DNA of 58,514 nucleotides from NCBI GenBank assembly GCA_902781215.1, contig CACZIO010000011.1:1-58514 (forward strand), in the 5' to 3' direction. Below the pieces are notes generated by a model, which was given only the letters and a program-made list of their open reading frames with translations, was not told where the DNA came from and ran no database searches. The position numbers and the translations under genes were made by a program. The first letter of the stretch is position 1; the number at the start of each line of letters is the position of its first letter. Below are positions 35,436-42,644 of this stretch, piece by piece. This DNA comes from an uncultured Lachnospiraceae bacterium (GTDB lineage: Bacteria > Bacillota > Clostridia > Lachnospirales > Lachnospiraceae).

Positions 35436-36560
35436 TCAGTTGAGGGCCTGGCGCAGGGCTTCGAGGTTGCCCCGCATCAGAGAGAGGCAGGTCGCGCCGG
35501 ACGAATATTCGTCTCTGGTCACATTGTGGCAGGAATGGAGCTGCAGGACCCGGATCCGGCCGGTCTGTCCTTTGATCCGCACCTGGGCCGCCTCGCTGAC
35601 GGCGCGGGCAATGTTTCCGTTGGAAAACTCGATCCGGAAGACGACCGGCAGTTTCTCATCGGCGGCCTTGTCAATCAGGAAGGCGATGGTCGCGGCGCTG
35701 GGCTCGGACTCCGCCGAACAGCCGGAAAAGGCCGCGTAACAGGTCAGTCCCAGTTCCTCCGCCAGGTAGCGGAAGGGGAAACGGTCGCCGAAGAGAATGG
35801 TCTTTCTGGCTGCCGAGGCCGCCATGGAGAGGTATTCCCCGTCCAGTTCTTCAAAGGCGGCCCTGTAGGCGTCACCGTTTCTGCGATAGACGGCCGCCCG
35901 GGCCGGATCCTCTTCGCAGAAGATCTCTGTCAGTTTTTCGATCAGGATCACGCAGTTTGCCGGAGATGTCCAGACGTGCTCGTCCGGCTCCTCTTCGTGG
36001 ACGTGGGAATGTGTGCCGCTGCCCGCGGCGTGCTCTTCATGGTCCTCTTCCTCATGACCGTGACTGTCCTCCGACTCCTCGTGGTCATGATCTCCGTCCG
36101 CATCCTCGTGCTCTCCGTGGTCGTGGCCTTTTTCGGGCATCATGCCCTCCAGCTGTTCCTCGTTATAGGTCTCCACCAGATCGAGCAGGCGGACGGGCCG
36201 GGGACCGGAGACAGACGACAGGATGTTCTCCACCCAGACATCATTTTCCCCTCCGGTATAGATAAAAAGGTCGCAGTTCTGGATCATCCGGATGTCCTGC
36301 GGCGTCGGTTCGTAGGAGTGGATCTCCTCGCCGGGTTTGAGGAGCATGCGCACATCAGCGCTGCCGCCGGAGATCTGTCTGGCAAAGTCATATTGGGGGA
36401 AAATGGTGGTGACCACCTGCAGACGGTCTTCCGATGTATTCTGATCCCTGTCAGGGAGACCGGCGGAAGCCGTGCTTCCGCAGCCGGAGAGCAGGCCTGC
36501 CAGGAGCAGGACAGCCAGACATGCCGCCATGACCGCGCGGCATGATCGCAAATATTTCAT
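35436..36560 (-). CDS. znuA: Zinc-binding lipoprotein of the ABC transporter (ZnuA-like)
   Basis: This 374-residue cluster A-I solute-binding protein has a lipoprotein signal (AVLLLAGLLSGC, Cys near residue 27). Metal ligands are expected at the His in EIHSYEPTPQD, the His after the loop (DEHVWTSPAN) and the C-terminal domain. The central loop is extremely His/Asp/Glu-rich (about residues 146-195), the mark of zinc-specific members, where it may buffer zinc. It is the first transport gene after the fur gene. Confidence 0.93.
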   Translation of the reverse strand: MKYLRSCRAVMAACLAVLLLAGLLSGCGSTASAGLPDRDQNTSEDRLQVVTTIFPQYDFARQISGGSADVRMLLKPGEEIHSYEPTPQDIRMIQNCDLFIYTGGENDVWVENILSSVSGPRPVRLLDLVETYNEEQLEGMMPEKGHDHGEHEDADGDHDHEESEDSHGHEEEDHEEHAAGSGTHSHVHEEEPDEHVWTSPANCVILIEKLTEIFCEEDPARAAVYRRNGDAYRAAFEELDGEYLSMAASAARKTILFGDRFPFRYLAEELGLTCYAAFSGCSAESEPSAATIAFLIDKAADEKLPVVFRIEFSNGNIARAVSEAAQVRIKGQTGRIRVLQLHSCHNVTRDEYSSGATCLSLMRGNLEALRQALN

Positions 36561-36601
36561 ATGTTTCTATACTTTCTTTTTATGTGTGTCCATTTTTCCA
36601 C

Positions 36602-36680
36602 TGCATGCCGCGACAGCGGGCAAAAAGCAACGCGTTTGCGAGCCTGCCGGCACGGCGGATTGCGTCCCCGCTGAAGCCGC
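36602..36680. repeat. Second copy of the palindromic intergenic element
   Basis: The segment ATGCCGCGACAGCGGG...GCGAGCCTGCCGGCA..GC..ATTGCG matches the right half of the element at 23588-23729. It lies upstream of znuA in the 312-base gap to fur, which has no gene. Confidence 0.7.
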
Positions 36681-36773
36681 TATATCACGACAAACCGGAG
36701 TTTACCGGAACAGGCTGCTGCGCAGACATCGCGCAAAAGATGAACGACAGCGTGATAATATCGAAAATAGGGC

Positions 36774-36878
36774 CCTGGAACCGTCCCTCTGGTTCCCGTA
36801 AGTGCGCGGGCTCATTCAAATCCCAGAGCAGTCCGACGCGGCCAACGAGCTGGTTCCCGTAAGTGCGCGGGCTCATTC
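36774..36878 (-). repeat. Repeat anchored at the fur stop codon plus REP-like motif
   Basis: A 29-base segment is found unchanged at 36850-36878 and 36789-36817 (period 61). On the minus strand it reads GAATGAGCCCGCGC... and its first copy contains the fur stop TGA. A REP-like AACCGTCCC with flanking GGAACC/GGTTCC lies beside the second copy (36777-36796). Confidence 0.85.
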
Positions 36879-37289
36879 CCTGCAGTCGCCGCACACGCCG
36901 TAGATGACGGTCTGCACATTGTCCATGCGAAAACCGCTTCTCTCCTCAAGGAGGCGGGCCATCTCCTCGATCTCACTCCTGTCTATGTGGAGGAGCTTCC
37001 CGCACTTTTCGCACTTGCAGTGGATGAAACGGGCATGACCCTGCTCGGCACCGATATATTCGAAACAGGCGGCGCTGCTGCTGTCCACGGTATACTTGCG
37101 CATCTGCCCGTCCGCCACCAGCTGCTCCAGCTGACGGTAGATGGTCGCGACGCCCATCGTGCTCCCCGTGCTGCGGAAGTGGTCATGGATCTCATTCACT
37201 GTCACATGCGACCCCTCCCGGCTCCGCAGGTAGGCCACCAGTGCGTCTCTGTTTTTTGTTCTGTAATGCATTCCGTTTTTTGCCGGCAT
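36873..37289 (-). CDS. Fur-family metalloregulator, probably Zur
   Basis: This 138-residue repressor has an N-terminal winged helix (VTVNEIHDHFRSTGSTMGVATIYRQLEQLV) and a C-terminal dimer domain with HARFIHCKCEKCGK and a final CGDC. These two CxxC pairs form the structural zinc site. Its place directly before znuA-znuC-znuB suggests a zinc sensor, though Fur or PerR cannot be excluded by sequence alone. GGAGGAG precedes the ATG. A Fur-type box lies just upstream, so it probably controls itself and the transporter. Confidence 0.9.
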   Translation of the reverse strand: MPAKNGMHYRTKNRDALVAYLRSREGSHVTVNEIHDHFRSTGSTMGVATIYRQLEQLVADGQMRKYTVDSSSAACFEYIGAEQGHARFIHCKCEKCGKLLHIDRSEIEEMARLLEERSGFRMDNVQTVIYGVCGDCRE

Positions 37290-37314
37290 ATCTCCTCCAT
37301 TTTCAGACAGTTTT

Positions 37315-37333
37315 GAAAATGATTCTCATTTTC
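37315..37333 (-). promoter_or_regulatory. Fur/Zur-type operator upstream of fur-znu
   Basis: GAAAATGATTCTCATTTTC is a perfect 8-3-8 palindrome and resembles the 7-1-7 Fur/Zur box (consensus TGATAATNATTATCA). It lies about 25 bases before the fur start. Confidence 0.8.
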
Positions 37334-37491
37334 TCAACAGAAGCATTATAACGGTTCTCTGCCGCTTGTCAAGCCTCCCGGGCGGCTGTGACGAGCTGCC
37401 GAAAGAAAGGCATGAAAGATATGCTTTTATGTTAGAATGACAGACAGGGACAATACTTTATGTCGCCGGGACAGGCAAGGGGGACGTGGGC

Positions 37492-39168
37492 ATGTTTCTG
37501 ATCGATGCGTTGCAAAGTATAATAAATGCGGAAACGGGGCAGCTGCTCACCTGGGTCACAGGCCTGCTGCCGCAGGTCTTTTTGTTTCTGATCCTGCTCA
37601 ATGCCGTCACCCGCCTGATCGGCCGGGCCCGCGTCGAGCGGCTGGCGGCCCGATGCGGCTCCAATGCCCTGCTCCGCTACCTGGTCCTGCCCTTCCTCTC
37701 CGCCGTCGTGCTCGGCAATCCCATGGCCATCTCCATGGGCCGCTACCTGCCGGAGCGCTGCAAGCCGGCCTATTTTGCCTCGGCCAGCTACCACTGCCAC
37801 ACCAACAGCGGCATCTTCCAGCACATCAATCCCGCAGAGCTCTTTATCTGGCTGGGCATCGCCAACGGGATCCTGTCCCTCGGTCTGGATCCCGTCCCGC
37901 TCGCCCTCCGCTATCTCTGCGCCGGCCTCGCCGCCAACTTCGTATCCGGCTATGCCACTGAGCTCATCACCGGATGGATCGAAAAAAAAGAAGGCCTGCA
38001 CCTGAGCGGGCATGTGCATCTGACGGAGACTGCGGACAGCGGACCGGAAGATGCGGAACAGGCTGCGGCCGGCGGATCCGGGTATGGAAAAAAGGCAACA
38101 GCCGGTAACTCTGAGGATCCCAAAGTTTCCGAGGCCGCCGGTCCGCCCTCCGGCTTCCGCAGCATCACCATCACCTGCGGCGACGGCGGCTACGGGGGAC
38201 CAGTGACCGTCACGCCCACGAGGGACCGCCACATCGTCCTGTACATGACCGGCGGCGGCCTCATCCCCGAGCCCCTGGACAAGATCGTGGCTCTCTCCGG
38301 CATGAGGGCCGTCAACGGAAACGAGGAGACCGTTCCCGACGAGGAGGTCGCCCTGGCCATCATCGACTGCGGCGGCACCCTCCGCTGCGGCATCTACCCC
38401 GGCAAGGGGATCCCGACCGTCAACCTGCTGGCGACGGGCAAAAGCGGCCCCCTGGCCAAATATATGACAGAGGACCTGTACGTCTCCGCCGTCACCTCGG
38501 CCCAGGTTGAACCCACAGCCGCCGCTGCGCAGGATTCCTCCGTACAGGACACTGGACAGCAGCCCTTCATGCAGGACAAATCGCAGGCAGTTTCTGAAGA
38601 AGCCCCTGCAGAACCTCCGCGGAGCGCATTCTCCGGACGCCTCCGCTATCTGCTGCGGCCCGCCTCCGCGGTCAGTAAAGTGATCAGCATCTTCCACCAG
38701 TCTGCCCGGGACGCGGTCCGGACCTGTCTGGAAATGCTGCTCCCCTTCATGGGCTTTGCGGCCCTCTTCATCGGCATCTGCCGCGGATCGGGGCTGACGG
38801 AATTCCTGGCGTCCGGCCTGCAGCCCATGGGCGGATCCCTGCCCGGACTCATGGGGCTCGGCATCATCTGCTCCATTCCCGGTCTGAGTGCGGTCCTGGG
38901 GGCCGGCGCAGTCGCCGCCCAGATGTTTTCCACCGTGATCGGCGACCTCATCGCCAGGGGTGCCATCTCCCCCGCCATGGCCCTGCCTGCCCTCTTTGCC
39001 ATCAACAGCCAATGTGCCTGCGATTTCATCCCCGTGGGCCTGAGTATGACGGAAGCCAGGCCTGAGACCACCCAGGTCGGTATGACGGCAGTCACCCTCT
39101 CCCGCTTCGCGACCGGCTGGATCCGGATCCTCATCGCCCTGGTCTTCAGCATCGGCCTTTACCAGTGA
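37492..39168 (+). CDS. Fused glucitol/sorbitol PTS permease (EIIC-EIIBC)
   Basis: This 558-residue protein joins SrlA (residues 1-165: GNPMAISMGRYLPERCKPAYF and SASYHCHTNSGIF) to SrlE (from about 220). In the SrlE part AIIDCGGTLRCG carries the phosphorylated Cys, and the C-terminal membrane part has GIICSIPGLSAVLGAGA and ACDFIPVGL. Two low-complexity linkers join the parts. It imports and phosphorylates a hexitol, but the needed EIIA is encoded elsewhere (50058). A split paralogue pair lies at 54620-56417. A GTG six bases upstream is possible; ATG 37492 follows AAGGGGG. It precedes the regulator gene. Confidence 0.9.
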   Translation: MFLIDALQSIINAETGQLLTWVTGLLPQVFLFLILLNAVTRLIGRARVERLAARCGSNALLRYLVLPFLSAVVLGNPMAISMGRYLPERCKPAYFASASYHCHTNSGIFQHINPAELFIWLGIANGILSLGLDPVPLALRYLCAGLAANFVSGYATELITGWIEKKEGLHLSGHVHLTETADSGPEDAEQAAAGGSGYGKKATAGNSEDPKVSEAAGPPSGFRSITITCGDGGYGGPVTVTPTRDRHIVLYMTGGGLIPEPLDKIVALSGMRAVNGNEETVPDEEVALAIIDCGGTLRCGIYPGKGIPTVNLLATGKSGPLAKYMTEDLYVSAVTSAQVEPTAAAAQDSSVQDTGQQPFMQDKSQAVSEEAPAEPPRSAFSGRLRYLLRPASAVSKVISIFHQSARDAVRTCLEMLLPFMGFAALFIGICRGSGLTEFLASGLQPMGGSLPGLMGLGIICSIPGLSAVLGAGAVAAQMFSTVIGDLIARGAISPAMALPALFAINSQCACDFIPVGLSMTEARPETTQVGMTAVTLSRFATGWIRILIALVFSIGLYQ

Positions 39169-39495
39169 TCCCGCCGGACACAGCCACAGGATCGCTGCAC
39201 CTGCCTGCACCTGTCATCCGCCGCTGCGTCGTTCCGGACAACCGATCTCTCCGGGCCGGACGGCGGCAGTTCGCCCGCTGTTTTCCGACTGGTGGAAAAA
39301 CTCTGTATTAACTCTTTCTTTCTCTTTTTTAAAATAGAGACGGTATAACTATATCCGCGCTTCTGACGCCTTGCGGAGCCGCTCGAAATGGCAGGCAGCC
39401 TGTGCAGGCGCGAAAGCTCGAAGCAGGCCCTGCGGGGTCTCACGCGCAGAGACGGTGTCATGAACACGGACGCAACAGGAAACAGGGGGTATCTG

Positions 39496-41409
39496 GTGAA
39501 GAATTTATATACGGATAACAGACCTGCAAATATTCTCAAGATGCTGGGGACCAAGTCCGGCCTGACGGTCGCCGCCATCGCCCAGGAGCTGGGGGTCAGC
39601 GAGCGGACCATCCGCAATGACATCCGCCAGCTGAACGAGGATCTGGGCGACGGCGCTTCGATCGAGGGCGTCCAGGGCCGCTACAGCCTGCGCATCTTTG
39701 ATCCGGACGCCTATAAAAAAGCATATGAAAAAATCTGTGATACCGACGGGATGTTTGACACGCCCCGCGGCCGGCAGAACTATATTTTCGCGGAACTGAT
39801 GAGGGCGGATGCCCCCCTCCTGACCGACGAGCTGGCCTACGAGATGAATGTGGGCCGGACGACCCTGGTCAGCGACCTCAAAAAGCTCCGCGAGGAGCTG
39901 ACGCCCTTCGGGCTCAAGATCGTCGGCAAGACCAGCAAGGGCATGATCCTGCACGGAAAGGAGCTGGATATCCGCACCTATGTGCTGGAGAACTCTTTCG
40001 ACGCCATCTACAGCGATTATCCCCTCGACCAGGAGATCCGCGAGATGATCCGGGCTGAGCTGCAGCAGAAGGCCTTCGAAAAACAGGTCGGCATCCAGTT
40101 CGAGCGCTACCTGATCCTGATGATGGACCGCTTCCTGACCGGACATTTCATCGGAAAGCTGACCGACGCCTACTACAATCTGACGGCAAACGCCGAGTTT
40201 TTCCGCGTCAACGGTATCATCGACCGCATCGCGGGACTCCTGCACGTGGATTTCCCCGTGGAGGAAAAGATCTTTACCTTCCTGCCCATCGCCGGCATGC
40301 GGACACCGGCCGATCTGGGCTCGGTGGAGGAAATGGAGCTCGACGAGACGATCGGTCCCCTCTCGGAAAAGATCATGGCACAGATCCGCGAGGAGCTGGG
40401 TGTTTCCATCGACCCCAGGGATTTTGCGGAGGAATTCTCCTATCACCTGATGTTCATGCTCAACCGTCTGCGCTTCAAGATCCGTCAGCCCAACGTCATG
40501 CTGGAGGAGCTGCGGACCAAGTTCCCCCTGGCCTATGAGATGTCCGGCATCGCCGCCCGCGTCATCGAGCGGGAGGAGGGCCTGGAGGTCAACACCGACG
40601 AGCGCGGCCACCTGGCCACCTACTTCGGCGTCTTCCTGGAGGAGAACAATCTCGGCCAGCGCCGGCCCTTCCGGATCGCGGTCATCTGCGGCACCGGCCG
40701 GGTCACAGCCCGCCTCATCAGCGTCCAGCTCAAAAAGATCATGGACAGCCAGGTGCAGATCCGGACTATGTCTGACACTGCCGTCTCCCCGGAGACCCTG
40801 GAGACCTACGATGTGGTCCTGTCCACCGTGGACCTGCCCTTCAGGCCCGACAAGCCCGTCATCCGGATCCGCGAGATCTTCGACGAGCGCGAACTCAAGC
40901 AGAAGCTGGAGAAGGTCCGCTACTGGGACAGCGTCGACATGCCCCTGCTCGACGACAACCAGTTCATCATGAGCAGCCTCCTGGACGAGGACAGAGTCTT
41001 CTTTTTTGAAAAAGGACGCAGCTACGAGGATGCCCTGTCGGAGATGGTCGAGATCCTGGCTGATGAGGGCCAGATCGATCCCGGCTTCGGGGACCGCCTG
41101 GCCGAGCGCGAGGAAAAGGGCTCCATGGTCTTTGACAACGGCGTCGCGATCCCCCACGGAATCCAGACCGCCACAAACCGGATGGTCCTGGCCATCGGCA
41201 TCTTCGAACAGCCCGTGCAGCACAGGGGCCAGGAGGTCCGTGTCATCTTCTTCATGGCGCTCCCGGAGGAGTCGGACGACGATGACATGCTCATGATCCG
41301 CGTCTACGACGAGCTCCTGGAGATCTCCCGCGACACCGATATGCTCCAGGCCATCTCCCGCAGCTCCAATTATCCGGAGCTTCTGCGGGTCCTCTACAAA
41401 AAAGCATAA
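39496..41409 (+). CDS. PRD-containing transcriptional regulator with EIIB- and EIIA-like domains (GutR-like)
   Basis: This protein of about 637 residues starts with an HTH (LTVAAIAQELGVSERTIRNDIRQL). A second HTH-like segment, two PRD domains (around SFDAIYSDYPLD and FSYHLMFMLNRL), a GatB-like EIIB domain with CGTGRVTARLIS and a C-terminal EIIA domain with IPHGIQT follow. Such regulators activate sugar operons, depending on phosphorylation by the PTS. The neighbours make glucitol the likely signal. The start is unclear: GTG 39496 has AGGGGG upstream, while ATG 39460 is the alternative. The 39169-39459 gap holds only its AT-rich upstream region. Confidence 0.88.
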   Translation: MKNLYTDNRPANILKMLGTKSGLTVAAIAQELGVSERTIRNDIRQLNEDLGDGASIEGVQGRYSLRIFDPDAYKKAYEKICDTDGMFDTPRGRQNYIFAELMRADAPLLTDELAYEMNVGRTTLVSDLKKLREELTPFGLKIVGKTSKGMILHGKELDIRTYVLENSFDAIYSDYPLDQEIREMIRAELQQKAFEKQVGIQFERYLILMMDRFLTGHFIGKLTDAYYNLTANAEFFRVNGIIDRIAGLLHVDFPVEEKIFTFLPIAGMRTPADLGSVEEMELDETIGPLSEKIMAQIREELGVSIDPRDFAEEFSYHLMFMLNRLRFKIRQPNVMLEELRTKFPLAYEMSGIAARVIEREEGLEVNTDERGHLATYFGVFLEENNLGQRRPFRIAVICGTGRVTARLISVQLKKIMDSQVQIRTMSDTAVSPETLETYDVVLSTVDLPFRPDKPVIRIREIFDERELKQKLEKVRYWDSVDMPLLDDNQFIMSSLLDEDRVFFFEKGRSYEDALSEMVEILADEGQIDPGFGDRLAEREEKGSMVFDNGVAIPHGIQTATNRMVLAIGIFEQPVQHRGQEVRVIFFMALPEESDDDDMLMIRVYDELLEISRDTDMLQAISRSSNYPELLRVLYKKA

Positions 41410-41428
41410 AGGCCATCCTTACACTTAC

Positions 41429-41491
41429 AAGGAGCGCACAGGGATCCATGGGGGCAGCATATCACCATCCGCCCGGTGTGCTCCTTTTTTT
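41429..41491 (+). terminator. Terminator after the PRD regulator gene
   Basis: AAGGAGCGCAC pairs with GTGTGCTCCTT across a long loop and is followed by a run of seven T. Confidence 0.75.
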
Positions 41492-41586
41492 ATCTCAGTG
41501 GGGGAAGGCCCCCGCTTCTATAAGCGAAGGGATAAAAATTGCAGCTTGCTTGTCTCAGCGGCGGGTCACAATCCCCCACTGAGATA
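41491..41586. repeat. Inverted-repeat element between regulator and gutM
   Basis: Perfect 15-base arms (TATCTCAGTGGGGGA, 41491-41505, and its complement, 41572-41586) enclose about 65 bases with GGCCCCCGCTTC and further small repeats. It resembles a short non-autonomous element or REP unit; no coding content. Confidence 0.7.
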
Positions 41587-41675
41587 AACGCTTCCACTAA
41601 CCGAAGGTTTGTTAGATGCAGCACATGCTTTGCATGTGCGGAAGATGCTGCCCTTACATCCCCGATTGTCCACCT

Positions 41676-41732
41676 GATTTCCGCGGCCATGGAAAAGGGC
41701 GGATTAAGTCCTGCGTTTTTTTCAGGTATCAT
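41676..41732 (+). promoter_or_regulatory. Glucitol-regulon promoter P1 (gutM)
   Basis: GATTTCC (41676-41682), eight bases, then GGAAAA form one operator palindrome. It is followed by GGATTAAG (41701-41708), 18 bases and TATCAT (41727-41732). The bases after it (ACAATCATCAAAGGAAA) are also shared with the other two glucitol promoters. Confidence 0.8.
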
Positions 41733-41840
41733 ACAATCATCAAAGGAAACACAGGCGCTCCGGCAATCGATACGATCGGAAGGCCGGAAAGCAGAACCAT
41801 TGCAAAGGCAAGCGCAATATTAAAAAAACGGAGGTGGACC

Positions 41841-42299
41841 ATGCTGTCATTGATCATCGTTGTCGGAATCGCTTTTCTCCTGCAGGGACTTTTCAGTTTT
41901 CTCCAGATGAGGCACCTGTCCAATGAATTCATCAAGCTGCGCCGCAAGGGCAAGGTCGCCTTCGGCCGCAAATCCGGCGGCTTCCGCGCAGGCGCGGTCG
42001 TCATGTTCCGGATCGACGACGACGGCATCATCCAGGAGGGCCGGATGCTCTCCGGCCTCACCGCTTTCGCCAAGGTCAGACCTCTCGACGGCTTCGAGGG
42101 CCGCTACATCGGCAGCCTGACTGCGGCCGACGGCCCCTCCAGCCACAAAAACCTGTGCAAAGCCATCGAGGACGCCGCCCTCACCTACCGCAAGTACACC
42201 AACGGCGAAGTGATCGAAGAGTCGCCGACCCCCATGGAGAAAGCCGGTGCCGCTGTCACAAGCCTCCTGCGCAGACCCGCGAAGGCAAAGACCATGTGA
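41841..42299 (+). CDS. gutM: Glucitol operon activator GutM
   Basis: This 152-residue protein has an N-terminal membrane-type hydrophobic segment (LSLIIVVGIAFLLQGLFSFL) and the GutM core: MRHLSNEFIKLRRKGKVAFGRKSGGF and GAVVMFRIDDDGIIQEGRML. In enteric bacteria GutM assists activation of the glucitol operon; its mechanism is poorly known. The ATG has GGAGGTGGACC upstream. It follows the PRD regulator but has its own glucitol-type promoter and a strong terminator behind it. Confidence 0.93.
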   Translation: MLSLIIVVGIAFLLQGLFSFLQMRHLSNEFIKLRRKGKVAFGRKSGGFRAGAVVMFRIDDDGIIQEGRMLSGLTAFAKVRPLDGFEGRYIGSLTAADGPSSHKNLCKAIEDAALTYRKYTNGEVIEESPTPMEKAGAAVTSLLRRPAKAKTM

Positions 42300-42460
42300 T
42301 TCGCTCACAGCCCGTCTGCAGCGCCCGGGGAGCTGAGCCCCGCCTTCGCTTTTCCCAAACTTTTGACAACTCCTTTCTGCCGGGCCCTCTGCGGACTTCA
42401 CCCCCCGGTTCGCCGGGTCCGGTCCATTTAAAATACATCCCCTGTAATTGCCTCCCTGTC

Positions 42461-42511
42461 AAAACCGCCTGCGGCATCGATCACGATCCGGTCGATGCCG
42501 CAGGCGGTTTT
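42461..42511. terminator. Strong bidirectional terminator between gutM and uvrA
   Basis: A perfect 20-base stem (AAAACCGCCTGCGGCATCGA and its complement) encloses an 11-base loop. A- and T-tracts at the ends serve both convergent genes. Confidence 0.85.
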
Positions 42512-42516
42512 CATTT

Positions 42517-42623
42517 CGGGAACCATAGAGACGGTTCCATGGCCCTTTTTTCATTCCGGACCACGGGGACGATTCTGTGATTCCTTTTTCATTTCTGCAG
42601 GCCGGGGCCGGAGAACCGTCCCC
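42517..42623. repeat. REP-like elements between gutM and uvrA
   Basis: Three related motifs: GGAACC...GAGACGGTTCC (42519-42538), GGGGACGATTCTG (about 42565) and inverted GAGAACCGTCCCC (42611-42623). They belong to the GGGACGGTTC family. Confidence 0.7.
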
Positions 42624-42644
42624 CCGGCTCCCGGACACCACTGT

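Noticed and set aside
33244-35739. 831-codon plus-strand frame over znuB and znuC
   Set aside because: Shadow of the ABC transporter genes; rich in Arg, Asp, Gln and Gly without any domain.
36685-36894. 69-codon minus-strand frame behind fur
   Set aside because: It consists of the tandemly repeated fur 3' end and has no ribosome binding site of its own.
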